From Clostridia bacterium DTU025 (GTDB taxonomy: Bacteria > Bacillota > DTU025), in the NCBI GenBank assembly GCA_001513145.1, contig LFSP01000032.1, forward strand, positions 84,088-148,087: DNA of 64,000 nucleotides, in the 5' to 3' direction. The notes beneath the pieces are model-generated. The model had not been told where the DNA came from, did not search any database, and worked only from the letters and a program-made list of their open reading frames with translations. The position numbers were made by a program, and so were the translations under genes. This document shows positions 1 through 16,100 of this stretch, piece by piece. Numbering within the stretch: position 1 is the first letter of the stretch; each line of letters opens with the position of its first letter.

Positions 1-574
1 ACGTGGTCATCGCCTCAGCGAACCCGTAGTCGATATCGGCCCTCAGGGTGTGTAGCGGCAGCTTACCGCTGCTGTAACCTTCAGTCCTGGCGATCTCGGC
101 GCCGCCCAGCCTTCCGCTGGTCTTCATGCGGATGCCCTGAACGCCCAGACGCTCCGCCCTCATCATCGCCTGCTTCATGGCGCGCCTGAACGAGATCCTG
201 CGCTCCAGCTGGTTCGCGATGTTCTCCGCGATGAGCTGCGCATCGGCTTCCGGATGCCTTATCTCAAGGATGTTCACCGAAACCTGCTTGCCGGTCATCG
301 CCTCGAGGTCCTTACGAAGCGCCTCGGCCTCCGCGCCCCCACGGCCGATGACCATACCAGGCCTGGCGGTGTGGATCGTTACCCTGATCCTGTTGGCCGC
401 GCGCTCGATCTGGATCCGCGACACCCCCGCCGCATAAAAGCGCTCCTTCACGTACTTCCGAAGCTTCAGATCCTCGTGCAGCAGGTCGGCGTACTTCTTA
501 TCCGCATACCACGTGGAGTCCCACGTCCGGGTGATTCCAAGCCTAAGGCCTATCGGATTGACCTTCTGCCCCAC
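1..574 (-). CDS. rpsC: 30S ribosomal protein S3 (uS3), C-terminus cut by window edge
   Basis: Small-subunit protein uS3, which sits at the mRNA entry site on the 30S head. The N-terminus reads [14 protein letters not shown], the family signature, from a GTG start at 574. A GGGAGG Shine-Dalgarno inside the end of rplV lies 8 bases upstream of that GTG, and the gene begins 3 bases after the rplV stop, so the two are probably translationally coupled. About 191 codons are present; the family is usually 210-220 residues, so only a short C-terminal tail should lie beyond the left edge. Last visible gene of the S10 operon here. Identification is secure. Confidence 0.95.
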   Translation of the reverse strand, partial: MGQKVNPIGLRLGITRTWDSTWYADKKYADLLHEDLKLRKYVKERFYAAGVSRIQIERAANRIRVTIHTARPGMVIGRGGAEAEALRKDLEAMTGKQVSVNILEIRHPEADAQLIAENIANQLERRISFRRAMKQAMMRAERLGVQGIRMKTSGRLGGAEIARTEGYSSGKLPLHTLRADIDYGFAEAMTT

Positions 575-577
575 GCT

Positions 578-916
578 CTAACCCTCCCTCTCTCTGACGA
601 TCACTGTGATGTGGCTTGTGCGCTTGAGGATCCTGTCGGCCATACCCCGCAAACGAGGGAGTATCCTCTTCATCGTCGGCCCGGCGTCTACGTACGCCTT
701 CGCCACGTAGAGATCGTCACGGGTAAGGTTGAGGTTGTTCTCGGCGTTGGCCGCCGCCGACGCTACGACTTTGTACACCGGCTCGGCGGCGACGTACGGA
801 GCGTACTTCAGAATGGTCAGGGCCTCGTCAACGCTCTTGCCGCGCACCATGTCAAGCACCCGGCGGACCTTCCGGGGCGACATGCGCACGTATCGAGCCA
901 CTGCTTTCGCTTCCAC
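578..916 (-). CDS. rplV: 50S ribosomal protein L22 (uL22)
   Basis: Large-subunit protein uL22, an early assembly protein whose beta-hairpin lines the peptide exit tunnel. The 112-residue length is normal. The N-terminal segment [15 protein letters not shown] and the C-terminal hairpin ending in VIVREREG match the family. It lies between rpsS (14 bases upstream) and rpsC (3 bases downstream) in the canonical S10 order. The hairpin tip can carry macrolide-resistance changes in other species; nothing abnormal stands out here. Confidence 0.96.
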   Translation of the reverse strand: MEAKAVARYVRMSPRKVRRVLDMVRGKSVDEALTILKYAPYVAAEPVYKVVASAAANAENNLNLTRDDLYVAKAYVDAGPTMKRILPRLRGMADRILKRTSHITVIVREREG

Positions 917-930
917 TCTGCCCGACCTCC

Positions 931-1212
931 TTACCTCATCTTCGCAGTCTTGTCAGTCTGTCTGTGCCCCCTGAACGTGCGGGTGGGGGCGAACTCGCCG
1001 AGCCTGTGCCCTACCATGTCTTCAACGATGTAAACCGGAACGTGCCGTCTGCCATCGTGCACGGCTATGGTGTGCCCCACCATGTCGGGGGTTACCATAG
1101 AGGCCCTGGCCCAGGTCTTTATTACTTCCTTCTTGCCAGCCTGGTTCAGAGCTTTGACCTTCTTCTCCAAAGCTGGGTGAACGTACGGTCCCTTCTTCAG
1201 CGACCTTGCCAT
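931..1212 (-). CDS. rpsS: 30S ribosomal protein S19 (uS19)
   Basis: Small-subunit head protein uS19, which binds 16S rRNA with S13 near the A site and subunit bridge. The 93-residue product begins [11 protein letters not shown] and contains the conserved stretch [17 protein letters not shown] and the C-terminal [12 protein letters not shown]. Both flanking genes (rplB upstream, rplV downstream) are in the standard S10-operon order. No unusual features. Confidence 0.96.
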   Translation of the reverse strand: MARSLKKGPYVHPALEKKVKALNQAGKKEVIKTWARASMVTPDMVGHTIAVHDGRRHVPVYIVEDMVGHRLGEFAPTRTFRGHRQTDKTAKMR

Positions 1213-1244
1213 CCTTCGGCGCGCCTCCTTTCAGAACCTCGTCG

Positions 1245-2075
1245 TCACTTGCTGCCGCGGCGTCGGACTATCAGGCGGTCCGAGGCCTTAGGCTTGCGCG
1301 TTCTGTGTCCGAGCGTGGGAACGCCCCACGGGGTGACAGGACCCGGCATGCCGATGGGCGCCCTGCCCTCGCCACCGCCGTGTGGATGGTCAACGGGGTT
1401 CATGACGCTACCGCGAACGTGCGGACGCTTGCCCAGCCATCTCTTGCGGCCGGCCTTGCCCAGGGTGATGTTCTCGTGCTCCACGTTGCCCACCTGGCCA
1501 ACCGTGGCACGGCACTCCGCTGGCACCATTCTCATCTCTGAAGACGGCAACCTCAAAGTGACGTACCCGCCCTCGCGGGCCATGATCTGCGCGCTGGCGC
1601 CGGCTGACCTCACGAGCTGCGCCCCCTTGCCTGGGAAGAGCTCGATGTTGTGGACTACGGTGCCCACGGGGATGTTCTCCAGCGGAAGAGCGTTGCCAGG
1701 CTTGATGTCGGCGTCAGGGCCTGACATTATCACGTCGCCCACCTTCAGCCCCAGCGGGGCAAGGATGTAGCGCTTCTCGCCGTCCCTGTACACCACCAGC
1801 GCAATCCTGGCGGACCTGTTGGGGTCGTACTCGATGCTGGCTATCCGGCCAGGCACCCCATCCTTATCCCTCTTGAAGTCGATGATCCGGTAGGCCCGCT
1901 TGTGGCCTTTTCCGCGGAACCTCAACGTGACCCTGCCTTCTGCGTTGCGCCCACCGCTTCTCCGCAGCGGAGCCACGAGGGACTTCTCAGGCCGGGTCGA
2001 CGTGATCTCCTCGAAAGTGGACACAGTCATCTGCCTGCGCCCCGGCGTAGTGGGCTTGAAAGCCTTGATTGCCAT
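1245..2075 (-). CDS. rplB: 50S ribosomal protein L2 (uL2)
   Basis: Large-subunit protein uL2, needed for subunit association and peptidyl-transferase centre structure. The 276-residue length is typical. It starts [17 protein letters not shown] and carries the conserved C-terminal region with [17 protein letters not shown], which includes the universally conserved histidine of the family. The end RRRGSK is also usual. Fourth of the visible S10-operon genes after rplC, rplD and rplW. Confidence 0.97.
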   Translation of the reverse strand: MAIKAFKPTTPGRRQMTVSTFEEITSTRPEKSLVAPLRRSGGRNAEGRVTLRFRGKGHKRAYRIIDFKRDKDGVPGRIASIEYDPNRSARIALVVYRDGEKRYILAPLGLKVGDVIMSGPDADIKPGNALPLENIPVGTVVHNIELFPGKGAQLVRSAGASAQIMAREGGYVTLRLPSSEMRMVPAECRATVGQVGNVEHENITLGKAGRKRWLGKRPHVRGSVMNPVDHPHGGGEGRAPIGMPGPVTPWGVPTLGHRTRKPKASDRLIVRRRGSK

Positions 2076-2102
2076 CCCGCATACCTCCTTTGCTGCGATT
2101 CG

Positions 2103-2393
2103 TTAGGCGCCTTCGAACAGTGGGATGCGGTCCCCAGCCTTCAAAGTGACGACAGCCTTCTTCCAGGTGGGCGTCCGTCCCTCGAAACGCCCTTGCCTCT
2201 TGAGCTTGCCTCGCACGGTCATGGTGTTCACGTCCGTGACGGTCACGTTGAAGAGCGCCTCGACCGCCTTGGCGATCTCGATCTTGTTGGCGTCACGTTT
2301 CACCTCGAAGACGTACTTGCCCTCGGTGGTGAGCCGGTTCGATTTCTCAGTGATGATCGGCCTTATGATTATGTCCTGAGGATGTGCCATCAC
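2103..2393 (-). CDS. rplW: 50S ribosomal protein L23 (uL23)
   Basis: Large-subunit protein uL23 at the exit-tunnel mouth, the docking site for trigger factor and SRP. It contains [13 protein letters not shown] and a basic loop followed by [12 protein letters not shown]. The start is ambiguous between GTG at 2393, 7 bases after AGGAGG, and an ATG directly behind it at 2390 that overlaps the rplD TGA stop. Either way rplD and rplW overlap and should be translationally coupled. Length 95-96 residues is normal. Confidence 0.95.
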   Translation of the reverse strand: MMAHPQDIIIRPIITEKSNRLTTEGKYVFEVKRDANKIEIAKAVEALFNVTVTDVNTMTVRGKLKRQGRFEGRTPTWKKAVVTLKAGDRIPLFEGA

Positions 2394-3010
2394 GCCAAGG
2401 CCTCCTCTACTGCAGCCACCGCATCGCGGCTGATCACCAGCGCGGTGTGCCTCACTATGTCGTAAACGTTCAGCCCCTCCACGGTGAGAGCCAGCGCATC
2501 CGGGATGTTCCTGGTGGAACGCTCCACCGTGTCGTCAGCTGACGCCGTTACCACCAGCGGCTTGTCGGCGCCGATGGCCTTAAACAGCTGGACCATGGCC
2601 TTGGTGCTCGGCTTATCCAGCTCCAGCGAGTCGATGACGTACACCGCGTTCTCCTGCGCCCTGGCGGAGAGCGCTGAGAGCAGCGCCAGACGCCTCACCT
2701 TCCTGGGGATCCTGTATCCATACTTCCTGGGCGTCGGACCGAACACGATGCCTCCGCCAACCCACAGAGGCGACCTGCGGGAGCCGTGCCTGGCCCTGCC
2801 GGTACCCTTCTGGCGCCAGGGCTTGCGGCCGCCGCCCGCCACCTCGGAGATGGTCTTGGTATCATGCGTGCCAGACCGCCTCGAGGCCAGCTGGAGCGTT
2901 ACAGCTTCGTGAACCGCGTACTCGTGGGGCTCTATTCCGAAGACGGCGTCAGGAAGCTCCACCTCTCCGAGCTTATTGCCTTTCATGTCGTAAAGTGGTG
3001 CTACGGGCAT
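2390..3010 (-). CDS. rplD: 50S ribosomal protein L4 (uL4)
   Basis: Large-subunit protein uL4, with a globular domain and a long loop reaching into the exit tunnel. In E. coli it is also the autogenous regulator of the S10 operon. The tunnel loop segment [19 protein letters not shown] is present around residues 60-80, and the 206-residue length is normal. Its stop overlaps the rplW start. No S10-leader structure was recognised upstream of rpsJ, so L4 autoregulation is not supported here from sequence. Confidence 0.96.
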   Translation of the reverse strand: MPVAPLYDMKGNKLGEVELPDAVFGIEPHEYAVHEAVTLQLASRRSGTHDTKTISEVAGGGRKPWRQKGTGRARHGSRRSPLWVGGGIVFGPTPRKYGYRIPRKVRRLALLSALSARAQENAVYVIDSLELDKPSTKAMVQLFKAIGADKPLVVTASADDTVERSTRNIPDALALTVEGLNVYDIVRHTALVISRDAVAAVEEALA

Positions 3011-3023
3011 TTCCTACGCCTCC

Positions 3024-3659
3024 TTACTTCTTCCTGGCCTTCACAGACTCGCGCACGGTCACGAGGCCGCCGTTGGGCCCAGGCACGGAACCGCGAACCA
3101 TGATCAGGTTGCGCTCAGGCTCCACCCTGACAACCTTGAGCCCCAGCGTCGTCACCCTCTCGCCGCCGAGCCTGCCCGGCATCTTGCGCCCCTTGAACAC
3201 CCTCGCAGGGTCAGTTGCGCCGAGGGAGCCCACCCTGCGGTGGTACATGGAGCCATGGCTCATGGGGCCGCGCCGGAAGTTCCATCTCTTCACCACGCCC
3301 GCGAAGCCGCGCCCGCGGGAGGTGCCGGTCACGTCGATCAGGTCGCCGGCGGAGAACATCTCCACGGTGAGCTCCTGTCCGAGCTTGTACTCGTCGGCCG
3401 ACTCCACCCTGAACTCCCTGAGGAAGCGCTTAGGCTTCACCTTGGCTGCGGCGAAGTGCCCCGCCATCGGCTTGTTCACCCTGCGCTCCTTGATGTCGTC
3501 GAAGCCCACCTGGATCGCCTCATAGCCGTCGGTGGCCTTGTGCTTCTTCTGCACAACGACGCAGGGACCGGCTTCTATAACCGTAACTGGATGAACCAAG
3601 CCGTCCTCCTCGAACAGCTGAGTCATCCCAATCTTTCTGCCCAGTATAGCTCTGCCCAT
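3024..3659 (-). CDS. rplC: 50S ribosomal protein L3 (uL3)
   Basis: Large-subunit protein uL3, which initiates 50S assembly and reaches to the peptidyl-transferase centre. The product begins MGRAILGRKIGMTQLF and contains the loop RWNFRRGPMSHGSMYHR. I chose ATG at 3659 because GGGAGG lies 8 bases upstream; a longer reading from GTG at 3668 would place its start codon inside the Shine-Dalgarno. Length 211 residues is normal. It lies between rpsJ and rplD in standard order. Confidence 0.96.
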   Translation of the reverse strand: MGRAILGRKIGMTQLFEEDGLVHPVTVIEAGPCVVVQKKHKATDGYEAIQVGFDDIKERRVNKPMAGHFAAAKVKPKRFLREFRVESADEYKLGQELTVEMFSAGDLIDVTGTSRGRGFAGVVKRWNFRRGPMSHGSMYHRRVGSLGATDPARVFKGRKMPGRLGGERVTTLGLKVVRVEPERNLIMVRGSVPGPNGGLVTVRESVKARKK

Positions 3660-3679
3660 GCGTAACACCTCCCTCTGGC

Positions 3680-3988
3680 CTACAGCTTGATCTCTATGTC
3701 GACTCCTGCGGGCAGGTCAAGCCGCATGAGCGCGTCTATCGTTCTCGGGGTGGGCTCAATGATGTCGATGAGCCTCTTGTGCGTCCTCATCTCGAACTGC
3801 TCCCTCGAGTCCTTGTCGATGTGGACTGAACGGAGCACCGTGTACACGTTCTTCTCAGTCGGCAGAGGCACCGGCCCCGACACCCGCGAGCCCATGCGCC
3901 TGGCGGTGTCGACGATCCTCTCGGCGGACTGGTCGAGGATCTTGTGGTCGAAGGCTCTCAGCTTGATGCGAATCCTCTGGGTTGCCAC
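3680..3988 (-). CDS. rpsJ: 30S ribosomal protein S10 (uS10), also NusE
   Basis: Small-subunit head protein uS10; free S10 (NusE) also pairs with NusB and contacts NusG in antitermination. The 102-residue product starts [19 protein letters not shown] and includes [19 protein letters not shown], as expected. It is the first gene of the S10 operon and follows tuf by 193 bases, a gap that holds a GC-rich hairpin. GGAGG is positioned ahead of the ATG. Identification is secure. Confidence 0.97.
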   Translation of the reverse strand: MATQRIRIKLRAFDHKILDQSAERIVDTARRMGSRVSGPVPLPTEKNVYTVLRSVHIDKDSREQFEMRTHKRLIDIIEPTPRTIDALMRLDLPAGVDIEIKL

Positions 3989-4085
3989 GTAGACTCCCTC
4001 CTAGTCGCCCGATTGCTTTTGCGGACATACTCCCCGTGAGTTACTCCCCCCGTCGGGAGCGAGGGGACAATCTCACGATTCATCG

Positions 4086-4117
4086 CAAAGGGTGGGGGCG
4101 GGAGCCCCGCCCCCCAA
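4086..4117 (-). terminator. GC-rich hairpin downstream of tuf, possible terminator
   Basis: An inverted repeat (arms roughly 4094-4100 and 4109-4115, flanked by further G/C pairs) lies about 65 bases after the tuf stop. On the minus strand it is followed by ACCCTTTG, a weak U-tract. It may partly terminate the str-operon transcript before rpsJ, or be a processing hairpin. The weak U-run makes a strong terminator doubtful. Confidence 0.4.
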
Positions 4118-4181
4118 CGTGCCGGCCGCCGCGGGCCAGCTTAGCTTCCTTACACTGAAGACCGCAACGTGAACCGCTACG

Positions 4182-5384
<1,203 letters not shown>

Positions 5385-5408
5385 GTTTCTCAAACCTCCC
5401 TTGTGATC

Positions 5409-7502
5409 TCAGGAAAAAACTCCTCGGTACTTCCTGATTATCTCCTGGGCCTTGCCGGGCGGCGTTGGCTCGTACCTAAGGAAATGCATCGTATGATTCG
5501 CCCTGCCCTGCGAGAGCGAACGTAACGTGGTTGCGTAACCGAACATCTCGGCCAGAGGGATCTGGGCTCTGATCACCTGATTGGGCCCCTGCGGCTCCAG
5601 GGATTGCACCTTTCCCCGCCTTGCCCCGATGTCAGCCATCAAGTCCCCCACATACTGCTCAGGCGTTTCGACCTCAACCTGCATTATGGGCTCAAGGAGA
5701 ATCGGCGAAGCAGCCTGCACTGCCTCCTTGAAACCTATGGACGCCGCGATCTTGAACGCCATCTCTGAAGAGTCAACCTCATGGTAAGACCCATCCAAGA
5801 GCGACACCTTCACGTCCACCACAGGGTAGCCAGCCAGCACTCCCACTGACGCCGCCTCCCTGATGCCCTGCTCCACCGCGGGCACGAACTCCTTTGGCAC
5901 GGTGCCGCCCACCACTTTGTTCTCGAACACCACTCCGGAGCCGCGCACGCCTGGCTCGATCTCCAGCACCACATGGCCGTACTGGCCGCGGCCGCCGGTC
6001 TGCCTCACGAACCGGCCCTCCTGGGTCACCGTGCCCGTCACCGTCTCCCTGTAGGCAACCTGAGGCTGGCCGACGTTGGCCTGCACGTTGAACTCCCGCA
6101 TCAGCCTGTCGACGATGATCTCAAGGTGAAGCTCGCCCATGCCCTCGATGATGGTCTGGCCGGAATCCGGATCCGTATGCACCTTGAACGTGGGATCCTC
6201 ATCCGTCAGCTTCGCCAGGGCCAGAGCCAGGCGCTCCTCATCAGCCTTGCTCTTGGGCTCGACGGCGACGGCGATGACCGGGTCCGGGAAGACCATCCTC
6301 TCAAGGAGCACCGGATGCCTTTCGTCTGACAAGGTGTCGCCGGTGGTGATGTCACGCGGGCCCACCGCGGCGGCTATGTCTCCAGTGGATATGACGCTGA
6401 GCTCCTCACGGTGGTTGGCGTGCATCCTCAGGATCCTGCCGAGGCGCTCACGCTTGCCCTTAGACGCGTTGTACACCACCTGGCCCGCGCGGGCCATCCC
6501 GGAGTACACCCGGAAGTACGCCAGCTTCCCGACGTACGGATCGGTGGCTATCTTGAACGCCAGCGCACAGAAGGGCTCGTCGTCGGAGGGCTTCCGCTCG
6601 ACGCGGACCTCCGAATCGCTCGGGTCGACCCCAACCACGGGAGGCATATCCACGGGGCTGGGCAGGAAGTCAACCACCGCGTCAAGAAGCGGCTGCACTC
6701 CCTTGTTCCTGTACGAGGACCCGCACAGCACCGGGATGATCCTCGCCGCCAGCGTCGCCCTGCGTAGCGCCGCCATCAGCACTTCCTTCGATATCGGCTC
6801 GCCGGCGACGTAGAGCTCCATGGCCTCGTCGTCGTTCTCAGCCACCTTCTCCACCATGCGCTCGCGGGCCGTCTCCGCGATCTCCACAAGGTCGGCCGGT
6901 ATCTCGCCCACCTCGAAGTTCAATCCGAGGTCGTCGTTGTACGTGATTGCCTTCATGTTGATCAGGTCGACCATGCCCCTGAAGGTGTCCTCCGCGCCGA
7001 TGGGAACCTGAATCGCGACAGGCACCGTTCCGAGGCGCTGCTCCATCATGCGCATCACGTTCTCGAAATCGGCCCCCACCCTGTCCATCTTGTTAACGAA
7101 GGCTATCCTGGGCACCCCGTACCTGTCGGCCTGACGCCAGACGGTCTCCGACTGCGGCTGCACGCCCTCCACCGCGGAGAACACCGCCACCGCGCCGTCC
7201 AGCACTCTCAGGGAGCGCTCCACCTCTACAGTGAAGTCAACGTGCCCGGGCGTGTCTATGATGTTTATCTGGTGACCGCGCCATTCGCACGTGGTGGCCG
7301 CAGAGGTTATCGTGATGCCGCGTTCCTGCTCCTGCACCATCCAGTCCATTGTGGCTGTGCCCGAATCCACATCACCAATGCGGTGGGTTCGCCCGGTGTA
7401 GAAGAGGATACGCTCGGTGGTCGTGGTCTTGCCGGCGTCGATATGAGCCATTATGCCGATGTTGCGTATCATGTCAAGAGGCAGCATTCCCGACTCCTGC
7501 AT
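5409..7502 (-). CDS. fusA: Elongation factor G
   Basis: Ribosomal translocase, five-domain GTPase. N-terminal motifs [19 protein letters not shown] (G1), DTPGHVDFT (G3) and NKMD (G4) are intact, and domains II-V continue to the end [10 protein letters not shown]. The start is uncertain: ATG at 7502 (697 residues) has a GGGGGAG tract 7 bases upstream; ATG at 7487 has AGGAG 6 bases upstream; an in-frame GTG at 7529 precedes both. The usual family N-terminus of about ten residues before RNIGIMAH favours 7502 or 7487. It follows rpsG and precedes tuf. Confidence 0.97.
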   Translation of the reverse strand: MQESGMLPLDMIRNIGIMAHIDAGKTTTTERILFYTGRTHRIGDVDSGTATMDWMVQEQERGITITSAATTCEWRGHQINIIDTPGHVDFTVEVERSLRVLDGAVAVFSAVEGVQPQSETVWRQADRYGVPRIAFVNKMDRVGADFENVMRMMEQRLGTVPVAIQVPIGAEDTFRGMVDLINMKAITYNDDLGLNFEVGEIPADLVEIAETARERMVEKVAENDDEAMELYVAGEPISKEVLMAALRRATLAARIIPVLCGSSYRNKGVQPLLDAVVDFLPSPVDMPPVVGVDPSDSEVRVERKPSDDEPFCALAFKIATDPYVGKLAYFRVYSGMARAGQVVYNASKGKRERLGRILRMHANHREELSVISTGDIAAAVGPRDITTGDTLSDERHPVLLERMVFPDPVIAVAVEPKSKADEERLALALAKLTDEDPTFKVHTDPDSGQTIIEGMGELHLEIIVDRLMREFNVQANVGQPQVAYRETVTGTVTQEGRFVRQTGGRGQYGHVVLEIEPGVRGSGVVFENKVVGGTVPKEFVPAVEQGIREAASVGVLAGYPVVDVKVSLLDGSYHEVDSSEMAFKIAASIGFKEAVQAASPILLEPIMQVEVETPEQYVGDLMADIGARRGKVQSLEPQGPNQVIRAQIPLAEMFGYATTLRSLSQGRANHTMHFLRYEPTPPGKAQEIIRKYRGVFS

Positions 7503-7559
7503 CTCCCTTCTCCCCCCTCCGTGCGCCACAACCTGCTGGATGCGCTGTGATAGCGGTGT

Positions 7560-8030
7560 TTACCACCTGTAGTGTGCGAATGCCCTGTTGGCTTCCGCCA
7601 TCTTGTGCATGTCCTCGCGCTTCTTCACCGAAACGCCCTGTCCCGCTGCAGCATCGAGGATCTCCGCTGCAAACCGCTGGCTCATGGTCCTTTCCGATCT
7701 GTTGCGCGCGTTGGTCACGATCCACCTTATCGCCAGGGCCTTGCGCCTTTCCGCCCTGACCTCCACCGGCACCTGGTAGGTTGCTCCACCCACCCTGCGC
7801 GGCCTAACCTCTAGAACCGGCATGACGTTCTTCAGCGCGCGCTCCAGGGTTTCCAGCGGATCCTTCCCCGTCTTGCTCTCGATGATGCTAGCTGCCTCGT
7901 AGAAGATCCTCTCGGCAGTCCCCTTCTTGCCGGAGAGCATTATCTTGTTGATGAACTCCGACACGAGAACCGAACCGTAAACGGGATCAGGCGCCACGTG
8001 CCGCCGGCTGACACGACCTCGTCTTGGCAT
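7560..8030 (-). CDS. rpsG: 30S ribosomal protein S7 (uS7)
   Basis: Small-subunit protein uS7, which nucleates 30S head assembly. The 156-residue product begins [20 protein letters not shown] and contains [17 protein letters not shown], both typical. It lies between rpsL and fusA in the standard str order. In E. coli S7 represses its own operon; no leader structure for this could be defined here. Confidence 0.96.
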   Translation of the reverse strand: MPRRGRVSRRHVAPDPVYGSVLVSEFINKIMLSGKKGTAERIFYEAASIIESKTGKDPLETLERALKNVMPVLEVRPRRVGGATYQVPVEVRAERRKALAIRWIVTNARNRSERTMSQRFAAEILDAAAGQGVSVKKREDMHKMAEANRAFAHYRW

Positions 8031-8061
8031 TTTTCAACCTCCCCTCGAGCCCAGAAAGGTG

Positions 8062-8475
8062 TCACTTCGGACGCTTGGCGCCGTACTTCGACCTTCCCTG
8101 ACGTCTATTGACAACTCCAGCAGCATCCAATGTGCCGCGGATGATGTGGTACCTAACGCCCGGCACGTCCTTCACTCGGCCGCCTCTGATCAGTACGACT
8201 GAGTGCTCCTGCAGGTTGTGCCCAACACCCGGGATGTACGCGGTAACCTCGAGCCCGTTGGTCAGCCTCACCCTGGCGATCTTCCTGAGAGCCGAGTTCG
8301 GCTTCTTCGGAGTGGTCGTTCTCACCACCGTGCACACCCCTCTGCGCTGAGGAGAGCCCTCGCCGAAACGAGTCCTGCGACTGAGGGAGTTGTACTGGTA
8401 CCTCAGAGCCGGAGCGGATGTTCTTTTGGCGCTCTGACGCCTACCCTTTCTCACCAGCTGATTTATGGTTGGCAT
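8062..8475 (-). CDS. rpsL: 30S ribosomal protein S12 (uS12) with an internal insertion
   Basis: Decoding-centre protein uS12. Core motifs are [13 protein letters not shown], which holds the lysine linked to streptomycin response, and [20 protein letters not shown] chose ATG at 8475, with GGAGG 8 bases upstream; the in-frame GTG at 8484 lies in the Shine-Dalgarno. At 137 residues it is about a dozen longer than E. coli S12 because of an extra segment around residues 25-41 ([17 protein letters not shown]), a variant I recall from several Clostridia. First gene of the str group, after the L7Ae-like gene. Confidence 0.96.
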   Translation of the reverse strand: MPTINQLVRKGRRQSAKRTSAPALRYQYNSLSRRTRFGEGSPQRRGVCTVVRTTTPKKPNSALRKIARVRLTNGLEVTAYIPGVGHNLQEHSVVLIRGGRVKDVPGVRYHIIRGTLDAAGVVNRRQGRSKYGAKRPK

Positions 8476-8572
8476 GCGTGCCACCTCCTTCCCTGACAGT
8501 CACCTCGGACAACTTGCTGCAGGCGCGAGTGAACGCCCCTTGCGGGCCCACACCGGGTGCAAAGGGCGAGGA

Positions 8573-8821
8573 CTATTCGTCCAGGATCGCGGCGGAAGCC
8601 GCGCCAACCTCTATCCCGCACACCTTGCCGAGTTCCGACATCGTGTCGACAATGATAACCGGTATACCTTTGGCCTGGCACAAAGCCTTAAGGTCGCGAA
8701 CCACTCTCTCTTCGGCGTCGCGGGCCACAAATACTGTCCTGACGCCGCCACGCTCGAGAGCTCTCATCGTCTGCTTCGTGCCGATCACCCGGCTGGTTGC
8801 AGCGGCAAGTTCCTCGTACAT
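8573..8821 (-). CDS. L7Ae/L30e-family RNA-binding protein (YbxF-like)
   Basis: Small member of the L7Ae family, which in Bacillus (YbxF/RplGB) binds kink-turn RNA. The product MYEELAAATSRVIGTKQTM... has the family pattern: the N-terminal helix with GTKQTMRAL, the VRTVFVARDAEERVV strand-helix, and PVIIVDTMSELGKVCGIEVGAA. I chose ATG at 8821 (82 residues, the Bacillus length) because the upstream in-frame TTG at 8842 lies next to GGGAGG. Spacing to this ATG is about 11-13 bases, so the start is not certain. It sits between rpoC and rpsL, its usual place in Firmicutes. Confidence 0.85.
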   Translation of the reverse strand: MYEELAAATSRVIGTKQTMRALERGGVRTVFVARDAEERVVRDLKALCQAKGIPVIIVDTMSELGKVCGIEVGAASAAILDE

Positions 8822-8995
8822 AAGCGGTTTCGCCCCTCCCAAGCCGGCCTGAACTGCACGTATTGCACTCGTTCAGACAGTTTTACATTTTACCATCAGC
8901 ACTATGGGCTGTCAATATACATTGGCGAGGCTCGCGCGCAGGCGCGCAAGCGGGAGCGGCCCGGCTTCCGGCCACTCCCGCGTTTGCATCGATGG

Positions 8996-13099
<4,104 letters not shown>

Positions 13100-13129
13100 C
13101 CGCCTATCCCCCTTCCAACCCCTAGGGCC

Positions 13130-16100
13130 CTATATTTCATCGTCACCGACCAGGTCGGCATCGAACTCCTCAGTCTCCAACAGCCCATCGTGGATGGTGA
13201 GCCCTTCGGCTTCAAGCTCGCCCTCATCCTCGTAAGCATCCTGCGGTTCATCCTCGTCCTCGTCGCTGCCGCCCGCACGCTTCCGCTCGGTCTCCAGGCG
13301 CGGCAGGCCGCCTATGGCGTCAGCCCGGCCTGACCTGTTGCCTATGTCGATCCCCAGCTCGCTCGCGGTGGCCTCGATGTCGTCGTCAATCTCCTTGATC
13401 TCGATTTCCTGATCGTCGCCGGAGAGCACCTTGACGTCAAGGCACAGGCTCTGGAGCTCCTTGATGAGCACCTTGAAGGACTCAGGCACTCCGGGTTCCG
13501 GCACGTTCTCACCCTTGACGATGGCCTCGTAGGTCTTAACGCGCCCGGCGATGTCGTCGGATTTCACCGTAAGCAGCTCCTGCAGCGTGTACGCGGCTCC
13601 GTACGCCTCCAGAGCCCACACTTCCATCTCGCCGAACCGCTGCCCGCCGAACTGCGCCTTGCCGCCTAAGGGCTGCTGCGTCACCAGGGAGTACGGACCG
13701 GTGGACCGAGCATGGATCTTGTCATCCACCAGGTGCAAGAGCTTCAGCAGGTAAGCGTAACCCACCGTTACCTCCCTGTCGTAGGGCTCGCCTGTGCGTC
13801 CGTCATACAGGACTGTCTTTCCATTCTTGGGCAGCTCCGCCTTCTCAAGGAACTTGAAGACGTCCTCCTCCGTGGCCCCGTCGAACACCGGCGTGGCGAT
13901 GTGGACTCCGAGAGTGGCCGCCGCCCAGCCCAGATGGGTCTCCAACACCTGGCCGATGTTCATGCGCGACGGCACGCCCAACGGGTTCAGCACGATCTCT
14001 ATGGGCCTTCCGTCTGGCAGGAACGGCATATCCTCAACCGGCAGGATCTTGGCGATGACGCCCTTGTTCCCGTGCCTCCCTGCCATCTTGTCGCCCTCGG
14101 ATATCTTGCGCTTCTGGGCCACGTAAACCCGAACCAGCTTGTTGACGCCAGGGCCCAACTCATCCGGCTTGTCATCGCCCTTGGCCTTGTCGCGCGAGAA
14201 CACGTGCACCGCCACGACCTTGCCAGACTCGCCGTGGGGCACCCTGAGCGAGGTGTCCCTTACCTCGCGGGCCTTCTCGCCGAAGATGGCCCGGAGCAGT
14301 CGCTCCTCAGGAGTGAGCTCGGTCTCGCCCTTGGGGGTCACCTTGCCCACCAGGATGTCACCGGTGCGCACCTCGGCCCCGACGCGGATTATGCCCTCCT
14401 CGTCCAGGTCCTTCAGGGCGTCTTCGCTGACATTGGGGATGTCCCGGGTTATCTCCTCGGGGCCCAGCTTGGTGTCGCGGGCCTCGCACTCGTATTCCTC
14501 TATATGGATGGACGTGAACTTGTCCGTTATCACCAGGCTCTCGGATATGAGGATGGCGTCCTCGTAGTTGTACCCCTCCCAGGGTATGAACGCCACCAGG
14601 ACGTTCCTGCCAAGGGCAAGCTCCCCGTTGTCAGTCGACGGGCCATCCGCCAGGACGTCGCCCACCTCGACCCTCTGGCCGATGGCGACGGTGGGCCTCT
14701 GGTTGATGCAAGTCCCCTGGTTGGACCGGGCGAACTTGATCAGCCTGTAGACGTCTAGCGTGCCGTCGTCAGCCCGCACGCATACGCTGTTGGCATCGGC
14801 CGCTTCCACGTAGCCGGCGCGCCTGGCTATCACCACGACGCCCGAGTCCACGGCCGCCTTGAACTCCATGCCGGTGCCGACGTACGGAGCCTCCGTCCTG
14901 ATGAGGGGCACCGCCTGCCTCTGCATGTTGGATCCCATCAGGGCCCTGCCGGCGTCGTCGTTCTCCAGGAACGGGATGAGCGCCGTGGCCACCGACACCA
15001 GCTGTTTGGGCGACACGTCCATGAAGTCCACCTGGTCTGCGGAGGCCAGCATGATCTCATCCCTGAAGCGGCTCGCGATCTTCGGGTTCACGAAGGACCC
15101 GTCCTCCGCCAGGGGCTCGTTGGCCTGCGCGATGACGTAGCGGTCTTCAGCATCGGCGGTGAGATACACTATCTCGTTGGTGACTTTGCCGCCTTCAACC
15201 TTGCGGTACGGGGTTTCGATGAACCCGTACTCGTTGATCCGGGCGTAGGTGCACAGCGAGCCTATGAGGCCGATGTTGGGGCCTTCAGGCGTCTCGATGG
15301 GGCACATGCGGCCGTAGTGGGAGTGGTGCACATCGCGCACGTCGAAGCCTGCGCGCTCCCTGGAGAGACCGCCAGGCCCCAGGGCCGACAGCCTGCGCTT
15401 GTGCGCCAGCTCCGAGAGCGGGTTTATCTGGTCCATGAACTGCGACAGCTGGCTCGACCCGAAGAACTCCTTCACCGCAGCCACCACGGGCCTGATGTTT
15501 ATGAGCGCCTGAGGCGTCACGGCCTCCACGTCCTGAATGGTCATGCGCTCGCGGATCACCCTCTCCATGCGGGAAAGGCCGATCCGGAACTGGTTCTGCA
15601 GGAGCTCGCCGACGCTCTTCAGCCTCCTGTTGCCCAGGTGGTCGATGTCGTCGCGGCTGCCGATGTCATGCGGCAGGTTAACCAGGTAATTCACGGTCGC
15701 GAGTATGTCGTCGGGCGTGATGGTCTTCTGGTCAGCAGCGGGGAAGCCGTTGCCGATGACCTTCACCTCGCGATCGTCGTCGCCAACGCGCACGTACGCC
15801 TCGAAGAGCCTGCGCTGGTGTTCAAGCTCCCTGATGAGCTCGGCCTTTCTCGCGGTGACCCTCTCGCCATCGCCAACCAACGTCATGAGCTGGATGGTAT
15901 CCACCAACTCGCCAGTGTTGGGATCCAGCGTCTGCTCAGGGAGCACCTCGCCGGTGACGGGATCCACCAGCCTGCCGCTCCTAAGCTCCAGGCCGTACTT
16001 GAATATGGGCCGCGCCAGGCGGTGGCCGATGAGCCTGTCGGCCAGCTCCAGCTTGCGGTTGAGCTTGTATCTGCCCACGCCGGCCAGGTCGTACCTCTTG